The position numbers were made by a program, and so were the translations under genes. From Rutpela maculata (lineage: Eukaryota; Arthropoda; Insecta; Coleoptera; Cerambycidae), in contig OW386290.2 of the NCBI GenBank assembly GCA_936432065.2, forward strand, positions 145,091,677 to 145,155,676: 64,000 nt of DNA, written 5' to 3'. Of the stretch, positions 11,934 to 23,098 are shown piece by piece. The notes under the pieces were generated by a model that worked only from the letters and a program-made list of their open reading frames with translations, was not told the DNA's origin and made no database searches. How positions within the stretch are numbered: position 1 is the stretch's first letter; each line of letters opens with the position of its first letter.

Positions 11934-12138
11934 CTAAATGAAGAATACCGCATAGTAATTCCACACATCCCGCCAGAAAACACAACAGGATAGCCCCCTG
12001 GACGCTATTAAAGCTGAGATGTTTCGTGTAGGAATACGTCATGAGGGATAGAAGGGCAGTCGGTGCTATGCTGAGTTCCGGTATCGTACCAAACAGTAGA
12101 TATATTAGACCACCACATAACGATGAATACAGACCGTA
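11934..12138 (-). CDS. SLC26 gene 1, second visible coding exon
   Basis: This 205-base exon encodes two or three hydrophobic segments, starting YGLYSSLCGGLIYLLFGT and including the family's conserved PELSIAPTALLSLMTY stretch. The acceptor reads TTTTCAG before TAC and the donor is GTAAGTG after TTTAG. Intron 1 is 5,722 bases (phase 0) and the exon ends in phase 1. The split glycine codon is completed exactly by the exon at 2407. The exon is intact, so the intronic transposons have not broken the visible coding frame. Confidence 0.9.
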
Positions 12139-12369
12139 CTGAAAAGTAAAATCCTCGTTAATTACTGACAAATATATGATTAATTATCTCTAGATGATGC
12201 CCACATGGCTGGGGCGATAGCATTCGAATATAGTGTTCAAGTGTTTTTGGAAACTACTTCAGAGGAGCCTCCCCCATCAGAAAAAAAGGGGTTACATTCT
12301 CTGTCCTTTAAATTTGTCTCGATAATTTCCTGATAACAATACACATTCCTTTACTACGTAACACGTGTA

Positions 12370-13425
12370 ACATAAATAAAATGTCTCAATTTAAAACTTT
12401 AAAAGCAGGTGTGGCACAAGGATCAATCCTAGGGCCACCACTGTTTTCATTATATGTATATATACTAATATTTTCATTGTATGTATATGTAAATTTTCTG
12501 AAACATCTGAAGAAGATTTACCGTCGCATTTGCAGGACTCTGATTTGTTAAATGATTACTTTGTACAAACATTTCACTGCAGTTAATGTCAACCTATCTT
12601 AAAGAACGTAGTCCATGTGTTGTTATAAATCAGATGTCTCAACTTAAAAAGGCAGGAGTGCCACAAGAATCAATCCTAGTGTCACTACTGTTTTTACTAT
12701 ATGTTTCAGATTTATCTAAAGTTATTAGAAATATCACTCTTTATCAATGTGCCGATGATTCGCAAATTTATTGTTCGTTTGATCTAGCAGATAGTAACTC
12801 TATACAAGTTAAGATCAATCAAGATTTAAATAATATATATAAATATAAATATGACCATAACCTAAAAATAAATGCATCCAAGTTACAAGTCATTTTAACG
12901 GGAACAATGCTAATGAATAAAAAATATCAATCAATGAATTTAACTTTCAAAATAAATAATTAAATAATTCGAATAATCAATGAAGCAAAAAATCGTAACT
13001 CTTGATTCATTCCTGCAGTTTGAACACCATATTAAAAATAAAATAAATCTGGCGTATTTTCGTCTAAAAAAGTTATACCATTTAAAACATAATATTCCTC
13101 AAAGATGTAAACAAATATTTTGTAATTCGATAATATTATCTCTACTTGATTATGGAGGTGCGGTTTATGTTTATAATACGCTATCTTCTTTAATGAAACA
13201 TGCCATACAAAGTTCAAAACTCTTGTATGAGGTACATTTATATTATTCACCCCATATCTAAATGAGCAAAATATTTTAAATATGGAAAACAGAAGACTAC
13301 ATCACATGTGTTGTTTCATATGGAAAATCATTAAAACAAATGAGCCAACTTATTTAAGTTCTAAATTAATTACACATAACCACAGTTATGATACCAGAAA
13401 TTTAAACTCAGAGTGGGTCTGAAGA
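12370..13425 (+). pseudogene. LINE (jockey/CR1-type) reverse transcriptase remnant
   Basis: A reverse-transcriptase fragment at 12586-12963 has the catalytic-motif variant CADDSQIY and the preceding GVPQESILVSLLF block. A continuation at 12980-13261 carries LNRL-like text (FCNSIILSLLDYGG). A C-terminal-like tail follows at about 13283-13420 (RLHHMCCFIWKIIKTNEPTY). The stretch at 12380-12450 repeats the AGV(A/P)QGSILGPPLF-type block found again near 12640, so the copy is partly duplicated. Frames are broken. It sits in intron 1 of gene 1. Confidence 0.7.
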
Positions 13426-14227
13426 AATTAAATAAAATCTACTTTATGAGCGCCATCTTCAAAGGGCTCTAGTGCCCTTATGCAGCATTTGCAGACTTAT
13501 GTTCATAGGAACTTTTTAAATATTTTTTTGTACCTAATCGCCCGTTAAAGCATGGCAACGGAACTTCCGGCCACCCTGTATAAGTTAAAAACGACATCAG
13601 AATAGAGAATATGTTCATACATTTACATACAAATCTTTGAATCAAATAAACTTACGACGTAAGTAATTTTTGGAGATACCAATTTTAGATAATTATACAC
13701 ATAGATGATGCGTATAATTAGTACTAATTATAATATGATTCCGGCATTCAATCTATAATTACCGTACCAAGAAAATATGATAATTGTAATTTTCAATAAT
13801 TTTTCACCTTTAGAGAATAAATGCCGACGCGAGACAGTTCTTAGAATACGCTTGAAAATACGTATTAATACGATTATTACCATTCTATTAATGGCAGGTT
13901 TTACGTATGATTCTTGTTTATTTGTTGTGCTCATTATTTAAATATTATCACGCACTAACAAATTCAATATTTAAATAGTAAGTGTACACAGTAGGATAGA
14001 TAGCGTCGGTTTAATGTATGAGTCTGGTGGACGGCTTACAATCAAAAATTGAAAACAAAGAAAAAACAAAGTTAAGAACACAAAGTAATAACAGCTAACC
14101 TCTGGTGTTAAACATAAGCCAAAGGAGAGAATTAATGTAAATCAGAGTTTCGAAATTTATGAAATTGGTTCTTAGGATTATGATTTAAACTACGTAGGAC
14201 AAATCAAATGTCCAATCACAACCAAAT
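13425..14227. other. Intron 1 sequence without recognised features
   Basis: AT-rich intronic DNA between a LINE remnant and a family-A repeat. I recognise nothing else. Confidence 0.5.
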
Positions 14228-14919
14228 TACTTCCACATCCAGCGGAAGTATAGTAACGACAAAAAATTTTTATTATCCAAATAGGCTTAGAATGTCACGA
14301 AACGTCGAGATTTTAAGTTTGAACGAAAAAAAATTTCTGTCTGTCTGTCGGTCTGTCTGTCTGTAACTTTTTTTGTGCGCACGTTTACTCTGGAACCGTT
14401 TGAGATATTGACTTGAAATTTGGTACACATATATATTTTAACGAGATCTAGAACTAGATTATATTTTCATCTTGTTCCGTCGACGGGTTGGGGGGTAAAT
14501 TGGGGTAAATTTGGGTAAAATAGGTAAATCAAGCAGGTAAGAGTCCATAAAATTGGTATTTAATATATACAAGAGAAGCTAAGGTCCCAAAAAAAGTTTT
14601 GGCATTAGCCACCCCCATTACCACCCCCAACCCATTATTAAAGGGGATGAAAAAAAATTGTGATTTAGTATGTGTACAAGAACCAGAAACCTCAAAATAT
14701 TTTTTTACTTCATCCACCCCCACTACCCCCCCCATCACCACCCCCACCCCGCTACCGATGTGGGGTATCGTTTTATGGGTTTTTGGGGTAGAGGATTTCA
14801 AATATTATATTATTAAAGTTCCATAAACAATTATTTCCACATACAAATTTTTTTCGTTGTGAGTGACTTGGATAAAAAATTTGGATGTGGAAGTAGTGAT
14901 TCCTTGGGTAGCGGTTTTT
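14228..14919 (+). repeat. Repeat family A, copy 2 (full length)
   Basis: Begins ACTTCCACATCCAGCGGAAG and ends AGCGGTTTTT. The near-terminal ACTTCCACATCCAG is inverted as CTGGATGTGGAAGT (here TTGGATGTGGAAGT) about 30 bases before the end, so the element has short subterminal inverted repeats. The interior has a GTCTGTCTG tract, several C-rich blocks and no coding capacity. Non-autonomous; the mobilising partner is unknown. Confidence 0.85.
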
Positions 14920-15097
14920 AAGAAACATATAACCCATCTCAAACGTGGAAACCTGAAGGGTTTTGCGTTTCATAGGTCCAATGCGAGCGGCATATCTTCC
15001 TTTTTCGCAGAGAAAGTCCATATTTAAAAAGCCAACCTCTGGTGGTAAATACATTCAAAATATAAAAGTAAAGTAAAACAAAAGAATTTATGAAATT

Positions 15098-15160
15098 AAA
15101 GCCGCTGCTCAAGAGATTACTACTTCCAAATCCAGGTTCTCTATCCAAGTCTCTCACAAA
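15098..15160 (-). repeat. Repeat family A, terminal fragment
   Basis: GCCGCTGCTCAAGAGATTAC followed by the CTTCCAAATCCAGG and CTATCCAAGTCTCTCAC landmarks matches the 3' end of family A in minus orientation. Only about 60 bases remain. Confidence 0.6.
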
Positions 15161-15499
15161 AAAAAAAATCATAAAAATAAATCTTTTAAGAATTTGATGA
15201 ATATTAGCGTGACGGCTTAGCCCGCAAAAGCAAGTGAATGTTGCATTAAAAACATTACATGTAAACATGTTTACCCTTTCGCACTGTGACATCAAATATT
15301 AATAAGTAGTAGGTTATCCCTATTTATCCATATTTTAATCTTGTTTTGTCTCTCACCTCGTCCCACTTTATCCCACCTTGTCCCATCTTCCCCTAATTGC
15401 CCTTAGTTATCATTAATTACTCGCTAATTACACTTAATTACCCCCCACTAATTAATCCCCAATCAAAAATTGGGATTCCTGTTTTAAAAAACAAAAGTT

Positions 15500-17620
15500 G
15501 ACCTTCAAATGGCCTTGAAAATGACTTACAAGGCCAAATCCAAGGTGCCCCAGATGACCTCAACAACTTTTATAGAGGTAATTTTCTTCATATCTCGCTA
15601 TCCTGAGGAGATACCACAACTCTAATACAAAATTTTTTGTTCTTTCAGAATCCGGGGCCAAAAATAGGACCTATTTAAAAATCGAAAGTGGACCTGTAGT
15701 ACACGCAAATTAGATTAAAAAACAGTGAATAGAAGAAATAATTTATAAAGTAATAATATTTGAGATATGTACTCTAGGATTCCCTAACGGGGACTTAAAG
15801 CTAATTTTTCACTTTTATCTTGTAAACCGTTCGTCGAAAGAGAAAAAAGCATAGGAAATAAAAAATTTGTTTAAATTCTACATAAAAAATTAACTTGTTT
15901 ATCCTCACCTATTTCGTGCTAACAGCGTCCAAACAGAGGAGCGCACAGATAAAAGTCAGTCCTATTTGAGGTTTCACAGCGAATATCTTAAAACCGGTTA
16001 CTTTAACGAGAAAAATGCTCAGGAATGAATTTATAGAGCGGAATTCACTCTATAAGATGCATGTATAGCGCATGTACGCAAAATAAAATGATAAACAATC
16101 TCACAAATAAGGACCGATTTATTTCGCCATTGGTGGAGAGATTTAAAAACGAGGGAATCAAAACAATTACTGCTGTGGACGACGCTGACGTACTCATAGT
16201 TCAAACCGTCTTAAACGAATCTCATGAAAATGATACAGTGGTTATCGTCGGACAAGATATTGATTTTCTCGCACTGATTATTGCTCGCGCACCTGAAGAT
16301 AAAGATATCCGTTTCTTAACGGCGGCTCAGGGAAAAATAGAAAATAAAGCGTACAGTTCTCGTGACTTGCAGTCCTCGGAAGTTTTAAAAAGCTGTAAGG
16401 AGACAGTTTTGTTTGTCCACGCGTTCAGATGCGATACCACTTCAGCTTTCTTTGGTAAATGAAAAGTGCAAACGGTGGAATGCGTCAATAAAAGAAAAGA
16501 TCTCGAAGATGTTGTCCGTATGTACAAACTTAGCTCAACGAAACAAGAAATTACAGGCGCTGGAGAGCAATTCGCGCTTGCATTATACAAGGCCCCAAAA
16601 AAAGAGACATCTTTGAATCATCAAAGGCTTATTATTTTCAATAAGTTGGTCAGTCAATCTAGTACTGCCGGGATTCTACCAAGACTGCCACCAACATCTG
16701 AACATCTGAGGCATTATGTCAACATTCTTACAGAGTATTTCTCCAAATTCAATCTTGGCGAGGAGAAAACTTGGAAGCAACGGATTGGGGTTGCAAGAAA
16801 GTAGGCAACATCTTAGCACCGAGTTACCATCACCAATTTCCACCCTACAGCTAATATCCTGCAGCTGCAAAGAGGGTTGGGGAAAACGATGCAGCTGTGT
16901 GAAGGTTGGATTGCGCTGCTCAACAATGTGCTCTAATTGCCGTGAGCAAGGGTGTTTAAATTCCGAATTTGAAAAAGAGTTCATCGATGAAGAACCCTTT
17001 AATGAGTAAAATTGGACAGAATTTTAGTGGAATTAGACCTATAGGGGAAACCACTTAAAAAAACGCACAGAGGGTACCTCGAGGGTGGTGTGGAAACGAG
17101 CTCAAATTAAAAAATATAAATTCATTCCTGAGCATTTTTCTTGTCAAAGTAACCGGTTTTAAGACGTTCGCTGTGAAAATTCTAATAGGATTGATTTTCA
17201 CCTCCATTCGGAGGCTGTTAGCGCGAAATAGGTGAGGATGAGCTACAAGGTTAAGAGGGCATTTTTTATGCAGAATTTAGAGACAATTTTTTTTATTTCC
17301 TATACTTTTTTCTCTTCCGACGAACGGTTTACAAGATAAAAGCGGGAAACTAGCTTTAAGTCCCCGTTTTTTGCAAAAAAAGGGGGGGGGGGACTTTTCG
17401 GGTATCTATTTCTAACCCCATCTAGAGTACGCATCTCAAATATTATTACTTTATAAATTATTTCTTCTAAAATGTTTAATTTGCGTAGACTACTCCAAAT
17501 AACCTTGAAAAAAGCACCTTCAAGGTGAAATGCAAGGTCACCAACTGCCCCCCCCCCCCCAATGACCTCAACAACTTTTATAGAGGTCATTTTCCTCATA
17601 TCTCGCTATCCTGATGAGTT
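15500..17620 (+). mobile_element. Long-TIR element P2 encoding a PIN/XPG-like plus CXC protein
   Basis: Inverted arms of about 340-380 bases (about 15700-16040 and 17105-17490) share AGAAATAATTTATAAAGTAA, AACGGTTTACAAGATAAAAG and the AACCGGTTTTAAG/ACTTTAACGAG boundary blocks. Outside them are direct repeats of about 110 bases (15500-15610 and 17500-17620) with GACCTCAACAACTTTTATAG in the same orientation. They are too long for a simple target duplication. The coding region lies between the arms. The arms differ from those of P1 and P3. Confidence 0.75.
16061..17009 (+). pseudogene. PIN/XPG-like protein with C-terminal CXC motif (P2 copy, broken)
   Basis: The best-preserved copy of the family. 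Residues near the start read LVERFKNEGIKTI, then DDADVLIVQTVL, VVIVGQDIDFLALIIARA and FVHAFRCDTTSAFFGK. An in-frame TGA follows at 16460. The same frame resumes (RLIIFNKLVSQSS), then two frame changes near 16780-16840 lead through EATDWGCKKVG to the C-terminal CSCKEGWGKRCSCVKVGL and CSTMC, CREQGC cysteines. The acidic motifs suggest a metal-dependent nuclease fold and the cysteines a CXC DNA-binding module; both are inferences. It cannot make one intact protein. Confidence 0.68.
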
Positions 17621-17860
17621 ATTCACTGACTTCCCGGATGTGGATTTTGAATACTTTATAAAACACACTTTTTAGAGTAAAATGCAAAGAAAATCATTTT
17701 CAATTTTGCCTGGAATATAGAGCGATGAACTTTGATTACAGACAAAAATATCTATCTTTCTAAAACCAATACACAAAAACAAGCATTCATTAATAAACAG
17801 ATTACCTACAATCAATCATAAATATCACCCCTCCCTCATAATTCTAACTACTGCGCCTAC

Positions 17861-18028
17861 CTGTGGTTCCAATCCTGCGAGTGATGCATAAGCTAGAGAT
17901 TGAGGAATTAACGTCAGTCCAACTGTAATTCCAGCCACGAGGTCGGAAATGGCCTTGTCAACGTTATATTCAGTGGACCACTTCAAAAACGGTACGCTTT
18001 TTCGGAAATAATCCCAAGGTTTCAGCAT
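17861..18028 (-). CDS. SLC26 (SLC26A11-like) anion transporter gene 1, first coding exon
   Basis: This 56-codon exon starts at an ATG in a good insect context (AACA before ATG) with an in-frame TGA 22-24 bases upstream, which supports the start. It encodes a short cytoplasmic N-terminus and the first membrane segment with the SLC26 signature region (ISDLVAGITVGLTLIPQSLA, then AYASLAGLEPQ). The family exchanges sulfate and other anions across membranes. The exon ends in CAG followed by GTAGGC on the minus strand, splicing in phase 0. The next exon begins YGLYSS, so the junction recreates the family pattern P-Q-Y-G-L-Y-S. I infer the SLC26A11 subgroup from overall resemblance only. No promoter or upstream non-coding exon was recognised. 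Confidence 0.9.
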
Positions 18029-18660
18029 TGTTGTAATCTTCTCGGTTGGTCACAGGAGAATAAATTAATTGGTACCACGAAAATGTCGATCTGTTAACAT
18101 CATACTGAAACAAAAATTAACAACGTAAATTATAAATACGGAAAGGCTCCTTGGTTCGTATATATCACACATTTATTTATTTATTTATTTATAATAAGTA
18201 TATTGTACCACCAGATCATCATACCCCCACGTATTTTGGCGAGCTGAATCCGAATCTGATGTTCAAATGAACTTCTGTCGTATAATTTTTTTGAAAATCG
18301 CAAAAAAGTGTTATTTTTGCATTTTATCTGGAGTTTACTGCAATATCAAAAGCTTAAAGCTTTTACAGTCTCTAAAAATAAGTTTTAAGCCAACTTTATA
18401 TTTTCTAAGGCCGATATACAGCTCGCATTGTTCGAATATGCTGCCTCTCTTATAGAAGATATCGAAAATTTTCAAAAATAGGATGGTTGAGAGCATAACG
18501 GTGTACAGCTTTAAAATATTTTGAAATATACATGGTGATCTATTTAAGCGTTACCAAAAGCAAGAACTAATTCAAAAGCATATGATCCTAAGAATTTGTT
18601 TTGTACTGCTTCGATTTATTCAGTTTGATTATAATATAATGGAGACCATGTCTTATTAGT
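18029..18660. other. Upstream region of SLC26 gene 1
   Basis: About 600 bases upstream of the ATG with a short ATTT tract near 18175. The stretch ACGTATTTTGGCGAGCTGAATCCGAATCTG at 18231-18260 matches a motif shared with several foldbacks in this window. No TATA box or initiator could be chosen with confidence. Confidence 0.4.
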
Positions 18661-18960
18661 ACATTATGCAACGACTATTTAATGATGGCTATTAAGACAC
18701 GAGCATGAGAATTACGATATGAGCCGTAGGCGAATGTCATAATGAATGTGAGTGTCTTAATGTCGTTCTGAATTGTTGGAACAACCTTTTGAACATCATT
18801 TAAAGATAAACCTGTGCTTATTTTAGAAGAACCATAAAATACTACGCATACCTGAGTAGTAACACTACAAGGTTTAAATCCGGCTCGAAGGACCAATGTT
18901 CTGTTGTTAGTTAACGCTTCTTAAATTAAAAAAGATATTTGTGGACTGTAACCTTTTTAT
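18660..18960 (-). mobile_element. BEL/Pao fragment: LTR end, primer site and start of RT
   Basis: On the minus strand an LTR-like end (AACAACAGAACA) is followed by TTGGTCCTTCGAGCCGGA, the same primer-site sequence found in the BEL/Pao element at 32298. Within 50 bases comes reverse-transcriptase-like sequence (ISTGLSLNDVQKVVPTIQND). Gag and protease are absent: the primer site is joined almost directly to RT. The same joint occurs in the copy at 22065, so the deletion was inherited by both. Confidence 0.65.
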
Positions 18961-19001
18961 TTGTAATATTTTTAAATATGACAATTTATAAAATAGAAAA
19001 T

Positions 19002-19592
19002 CAAAGTCAAGTTTTTAACAATGATATTATATTATCTAAACATAAAAGTATTTGAAGAAGCAATCTATTGTCAGTTAGTCCTTCTTAATAATCAAGGCAT
19101 CCTACCGTTGGAGGTAGACTGCAAAATCCTGAATTTGTATAGTAAAAACATCTAATTGTTTTACCGCTTCACCATATTATACTGACAGAATTAATGTGAT
19201 AGGGCGAAGATTGTTTTTCAGTTCATGACATTCTGTGATTCAATTAAACGATCTACCCAGTACATATTTAATAACAATCATTTCGTGTGAAAATATAACA
19301 AGTTCATCGTTCAGGATAAATATGTAAAAAAGCGATTATTATGTCTTACTAAAAAAAGTCGTGACCTTGCAATCAAAACACCAATCCATTATCAACTGGG
19401 AAAGAGATTTTTAACAGAGTATCTATACTATGTTTGTAATTACTTTTATATACAACCGGAATTGGTGACGTGAACAATTAGCAATAAATACCAGTTGTAT
19501 CAGTGTTTAACTTTCTGAGATATTGGATAATACCGTAGATATTATACAAGGAAGGCAATAGTTTATTTCTATGCATGTACTATCGAACGAGG
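19002..19592 (+). repeat. BEL/Pao 3' region, copy duplicated at 22510-23090
   Basis: About 550 bases nearly identical to 22510-23090, including AGACTGCAAAATCCTGAATTT, GATAGGGCGAAGATTG and ACAACCGGAATTGGTGACG. It carries a degraded integrase-region fragment. It is opposite in orientation to the adjacent 18660-18960 fragment, so the unit is rearranged. Confidence 0.7.
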
Positions 19593-19599
19593 GTATTTT

Positions 19600-19652
19600 T
19601 TAATCCCCGACCCCAAAAGAGGAGTGTTATAAGTTTGACACGTATGTTTGTA

Positions 19653-19700
<48 letters not shown>

Positions 19701-19789
19701 GGTCCGTCCGTCCGTCCGTCCGTCCGTCCGTCCGTCGGTCCGTCGGTCGGTCGGTCGGTCGGTAGGTCGGTCGGTCGGTCGGTCGGTCG

Positions 19790-19837
<48 letters not shown>

Positions 19838-20060
19838 GTCCGTCCGTCCGTCCGTCTGTCTGTCTGTCTGTCTGTCTGTCTGTGACTTCATATCTCTTCA
19901 ACGGGTGATCCGATTTTGATGCAGTTTTTTTTATTTGAAAGGGTATTTTGTCGAGAAGGTTATAGGCCATATTAGATTTTGATGTTTGGTCGCCATCTTG
20001 AACTTCTCTAAAAATTGTCCGATTGAAGTGAAATTGAAAATGTGCAAACAATTATGGTAG
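19600..20060 (+). repeat. Repeat family B, copy 1, with long GTCT/GTCC/GTCG array
   Basis: Begins with a C/G hairpin-like CCCCGACCCCAAAAGAGG, then TGTTATAAGTTTGACACGTA, a tetranucleotide array, then TCTTCAACGGGTGATCCGAT and GATGTTTGGTCGCCATCTTG. The second copy is at 38411-38640 with a short array. No coding function: the SVCLSVCLSV-type open frames are artefacts of the array. Confidence 0.8.
19657..19882 (+). repeat. Compound tetranucleotide microsatellite
   Basis: About 225 bases of GTCT, then GTCC, GTCG, again GTCT, a short GTCC block and GTCT again, with one GTAG interruption. Blocks change by single-base substitution of one phase, implying expansion of variant units inside a family-B repeat. 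Confidence 0.95.
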
Positions 20061-21453
20061 CCGAACATGATTGAGGCCTTATTTTGATTCGGTCATATGA
20101 AACTGGTACGATTAGATACATTGATCGGGGGTTTTTAGAAACTTTCAATTTTACTTATTATTAATCTCTGCTCTTATCCAATTAATAAAGAGCAAAAATT
20201 ATGGAAATGTTAGGTTAAAAAATGAAACTGATTCATTTTGGGACAAGAGTGTAACGGAACAGTACATCTAGTACAGTTTCTAGTTCTAGTAGAGTAACAA
20301 GGGATTTTAATTTTTTTATAATTTGTTAGTAAATGCATCAAAGAATCTTTCCCATATTATGTGGGGTCCTGTCATGTATGTAAAAAAATTTTGCATCTTT
20401 TCACCTATAGTACTATTGTACTATGTCTTTAAAGAGATCCAAAACCCAGCTTAAGTTCAAATTAAAGAATCCAAACTTGGCGGAACACTTCTACTTATGA
20501 CGAGTCTGCGTAATATATTTTTTATTGGACTGGTTTTAAAAGGGGCGAAATAAAGTACCCTTAATGTTTTAACTAATTAGAATTTTGTTTTACAATTTTC
20601 TTTTGACTGCTTCGGAGTTTTTCAGAAAAATGCGTCTTGCCAAAATTTCATGAACTGATCTGTTTTCGAGTTAAAAGTTGAAATGCAAATGCATCTCTCC
20701 AAGGACCGCGTTTTAAGTTCAAAAATATAATATGTCACATATGGTCACTTGGTCACAGTACCACAAATACAATAATGTTATTTTCCTAATTCAACAAACT
20801 GTTAAAAAGAAGTTTTACCTGGTAAATATATTCTAGTCAATGCCAATATTATGGTTTAAACAATTTGTTTACAATTCTGTTAGGATTTATATTTAAATGG
20901 CTACATTGCACTTTGTAACGACTGTGGAAAATATGCACTGATTCATGTATTAATAAACACAATAAAATAAATATAACATTGAATGGTGTGGAAAGGAAAA
21001 CATTTTTTATAATTTCAATAACGATTTTTTATAAACATTGTTAAGTTTATGTGGAGCAATTATAAAATGAAGTAGATAATGAATGAATCCTTATCATCTA
21101 CACACAATAAAAAGTGTTCTTGTTTTGAATGTACCTCTTTGTTCAGGAATTTGAAACAATATATTTATTTGTGAAAACTAAAGCGAAATCTTGATAAATT
21201 TCTTTATTTTTAGATGAGGATAATCAAATCAAAACATTCGCATTCTAAATATAAAATTATGCATAATATCAACTTAAAAAATGCATTACTCTAGGAACAA
21301 ATATTATATACATTTGAAACAAGAATGTAATTCTTCTTTTGAATATATGCATATGATTAAAAAATTGACAATGTCATATATTTAACTTAAATGGAGTATA
21401 ATCAACTAAAAACATCCATATTCTTCATTGAAAACTGTACATAGTTTTAAGTT
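20060..21453. other. Intergenic DNA, mostly featureless
   Basis: AT-rich. The stretch at 20176-20245 (AATTAATAAAGAGCAAAA and following) is repeated at about 23898-23965. Nothing else was recognised. Confidence 0.5.
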
Positions 21454-21720
21454 AAAAAACCGCTGCCCAAGGACACTACTTCCACATCCAGATTTTCTAT
21501 CCAAGTCACTCACAACGAAAAAATTTTGCATGTGGAAATAATTGTTTATGGAACTTTAATAATACAATATTTGAAATCCTCTACCCTCTGGCGTCATCTG
21601 GAAATAATTTCTGTAATAGACTACGTGGTAAGCAAGCAAATTTTATGGTAATTCTTTTAGAACTTCTAGAAGACGACAATAGTATTGGTTTGTCTACCAA
21701 GTACAATAATACAGCGAACT
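21454..21720 (-). repeat. Family A 3' fragment joined to a second repeat
   Basis: 21454-21587 is the last 135 bases of family A in minus orientation. It joins abruptly to GGCGTCATCTGGAAATAATTTC, a sequence repeated at about 47750-47800, where it precedes a tandem array. Confidence 0.7.
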
Positions 21721-22029
21721 AATACTGGGTTAGAATTACAATTCGATAATAGTTAAAAAATAAAATATACTATTATCTAGTTTAATTTGACAGAATTCAA
21801 CGAAATAATAGTCAGACGAACAAAATAATAGTCTTATTCATCTATTTTTTAAGTTAATGTTTGTTTTGTTGTACGACAACTTTTTACTAATTAAAATAAC
21901 AATCACCTCTTGTTTAAAAATACCATCAATATAGTTTGGTTTAACAAAATTAACGATATTGTTAGTTAACCATTATTTTTTGTTTAATTTACCCATACTA
22001 TTTCTTTGAGTGCACAAATATCTCTTTTA

Positions 22030-23095
22030 ATTCAAGAAGTATTAATTAACAAAAGAACATTGGTCCTTCGAACCGGACTTAAACCTAGTAGTGTTACTAC
22101 TTAGGTATGCGTAGTATTCTATAGTGCTTGCAAATCAAGTGCAGGTTTATCTTTAAACTGTGTTCAAAAAGAGTTGGTTCAATAGTTCAAAGTGACTCAT
22201 TTTCTGTATTGGTCTGTGATAAACAAAATCGAAACTTACATAGAATTTTGTGATGAAAGAATCCCAATGAAAAGATCTGTTGTAACTTACGCCAATGCAT
22301 CTGCATCATTTTTTATCTATTCGTTATTTAAAACAGTCAGTGATAGAAAACAGAAAACTATTTTGAAATAAGTGATATTGCTTTTAAATAGAGAAAACTA
22401 TCATTTGGAAAGTCATATTATTGAGCTTGGTTTTTATGTAGATGATTTTCTCACTGGTGCCCAATTTGAGATTTATATCTAATTTAAAAGAAATAAAAAA
22501 TCGAATTGCTCAAAGTCAAGTTGTTAAGAATAAAAGTGTTTGGAAAAGCAATCTATTGTCACTTAATCCTTTTCTTAATGATCAAGACATCCTACATGTA
22601 GGAGGTAGACTGCAAAATCCTGAATTTATTATAGTAAACTTCTAATTGTTCTACAGCTTCACCATACGTTGACAGAATTAACATGATAGGGCGAAGATTG
22701 TTTTTCAATTCATGACATTCTATGATTCAGTTAAACGATCTACCCAGTACATATTTAATAACAATCATTTCGTGTGAAAATATAACAAGTTCATTGTTGT
22801 TCCATCGTTAGGGATAAATATGTAAAAAAGCGATTATTCTGTCTTACTAAAAAAAGTCGTGACCTTGCAATCAAAACACCAATCCATAATCAACTGGGAG
22901 AGAGATTTTTAACCGAGTATCTATACTATGTTTTATAATTACTTTTATATACAACCGGAATTGGTGACGTGAAAAATTAGCAATAAATACCAGTTGTATC
23001 AGTGTTTAACGTTCTGAAATATTGGATAATACCGTAGATAATTATACAAGGAAGGCAATAATTTGCTATCAAGCATGTATTATCGAATGAGGCGT
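22030..23095 (+). mobile_element. BEL/Pao internally deleted copy
   Basis: An LTR-like end (AACAAAAGAACA) is followed by TTGGTCCTTCGAACCGGAC, then directly by degraded reverse-transcriptase sequence. The polymerase motif FYVDDFLTGA is visible at about 22432-22461. After a further deletion comes an integrase N-terminal stretch (SLNPFLNDQDILHVGGRLQN) and a non-coding 3' part. Gag, protease, RNase H and the integrase core are missing. It shares its primer-site-to-RT joint with the fragment at 18660. Confidence 0.75.
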
Positions 23096-23098
23096 ATT

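Noticed and set aside
14529..15054. Open frames over family-A repeats (proline/threonine-rich on one strand, glycine/valine-rich on the other)
   Set aside because: They recur at 23433-23735 and 43385-43699 because the C-rich blocks lack stops. Reading frames are not conserved between copies.
14939..15295. Possible C2H2 zinc finger (FTCNVFNATFTCFCGLSRHANIH, minus strand)
   Set aside because: The second cysteine of the expected pair is missing and no second finger is seen. A chance resemblance or a very old relic.
19569..20051. Long open frames of TDRQTDRQ or SVCLSVCL type on both strands
   Set aside because: They are translations of the tetranucleotide microsatellite, open in every frame because of the 4-base unit. 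No codon or domain signal.
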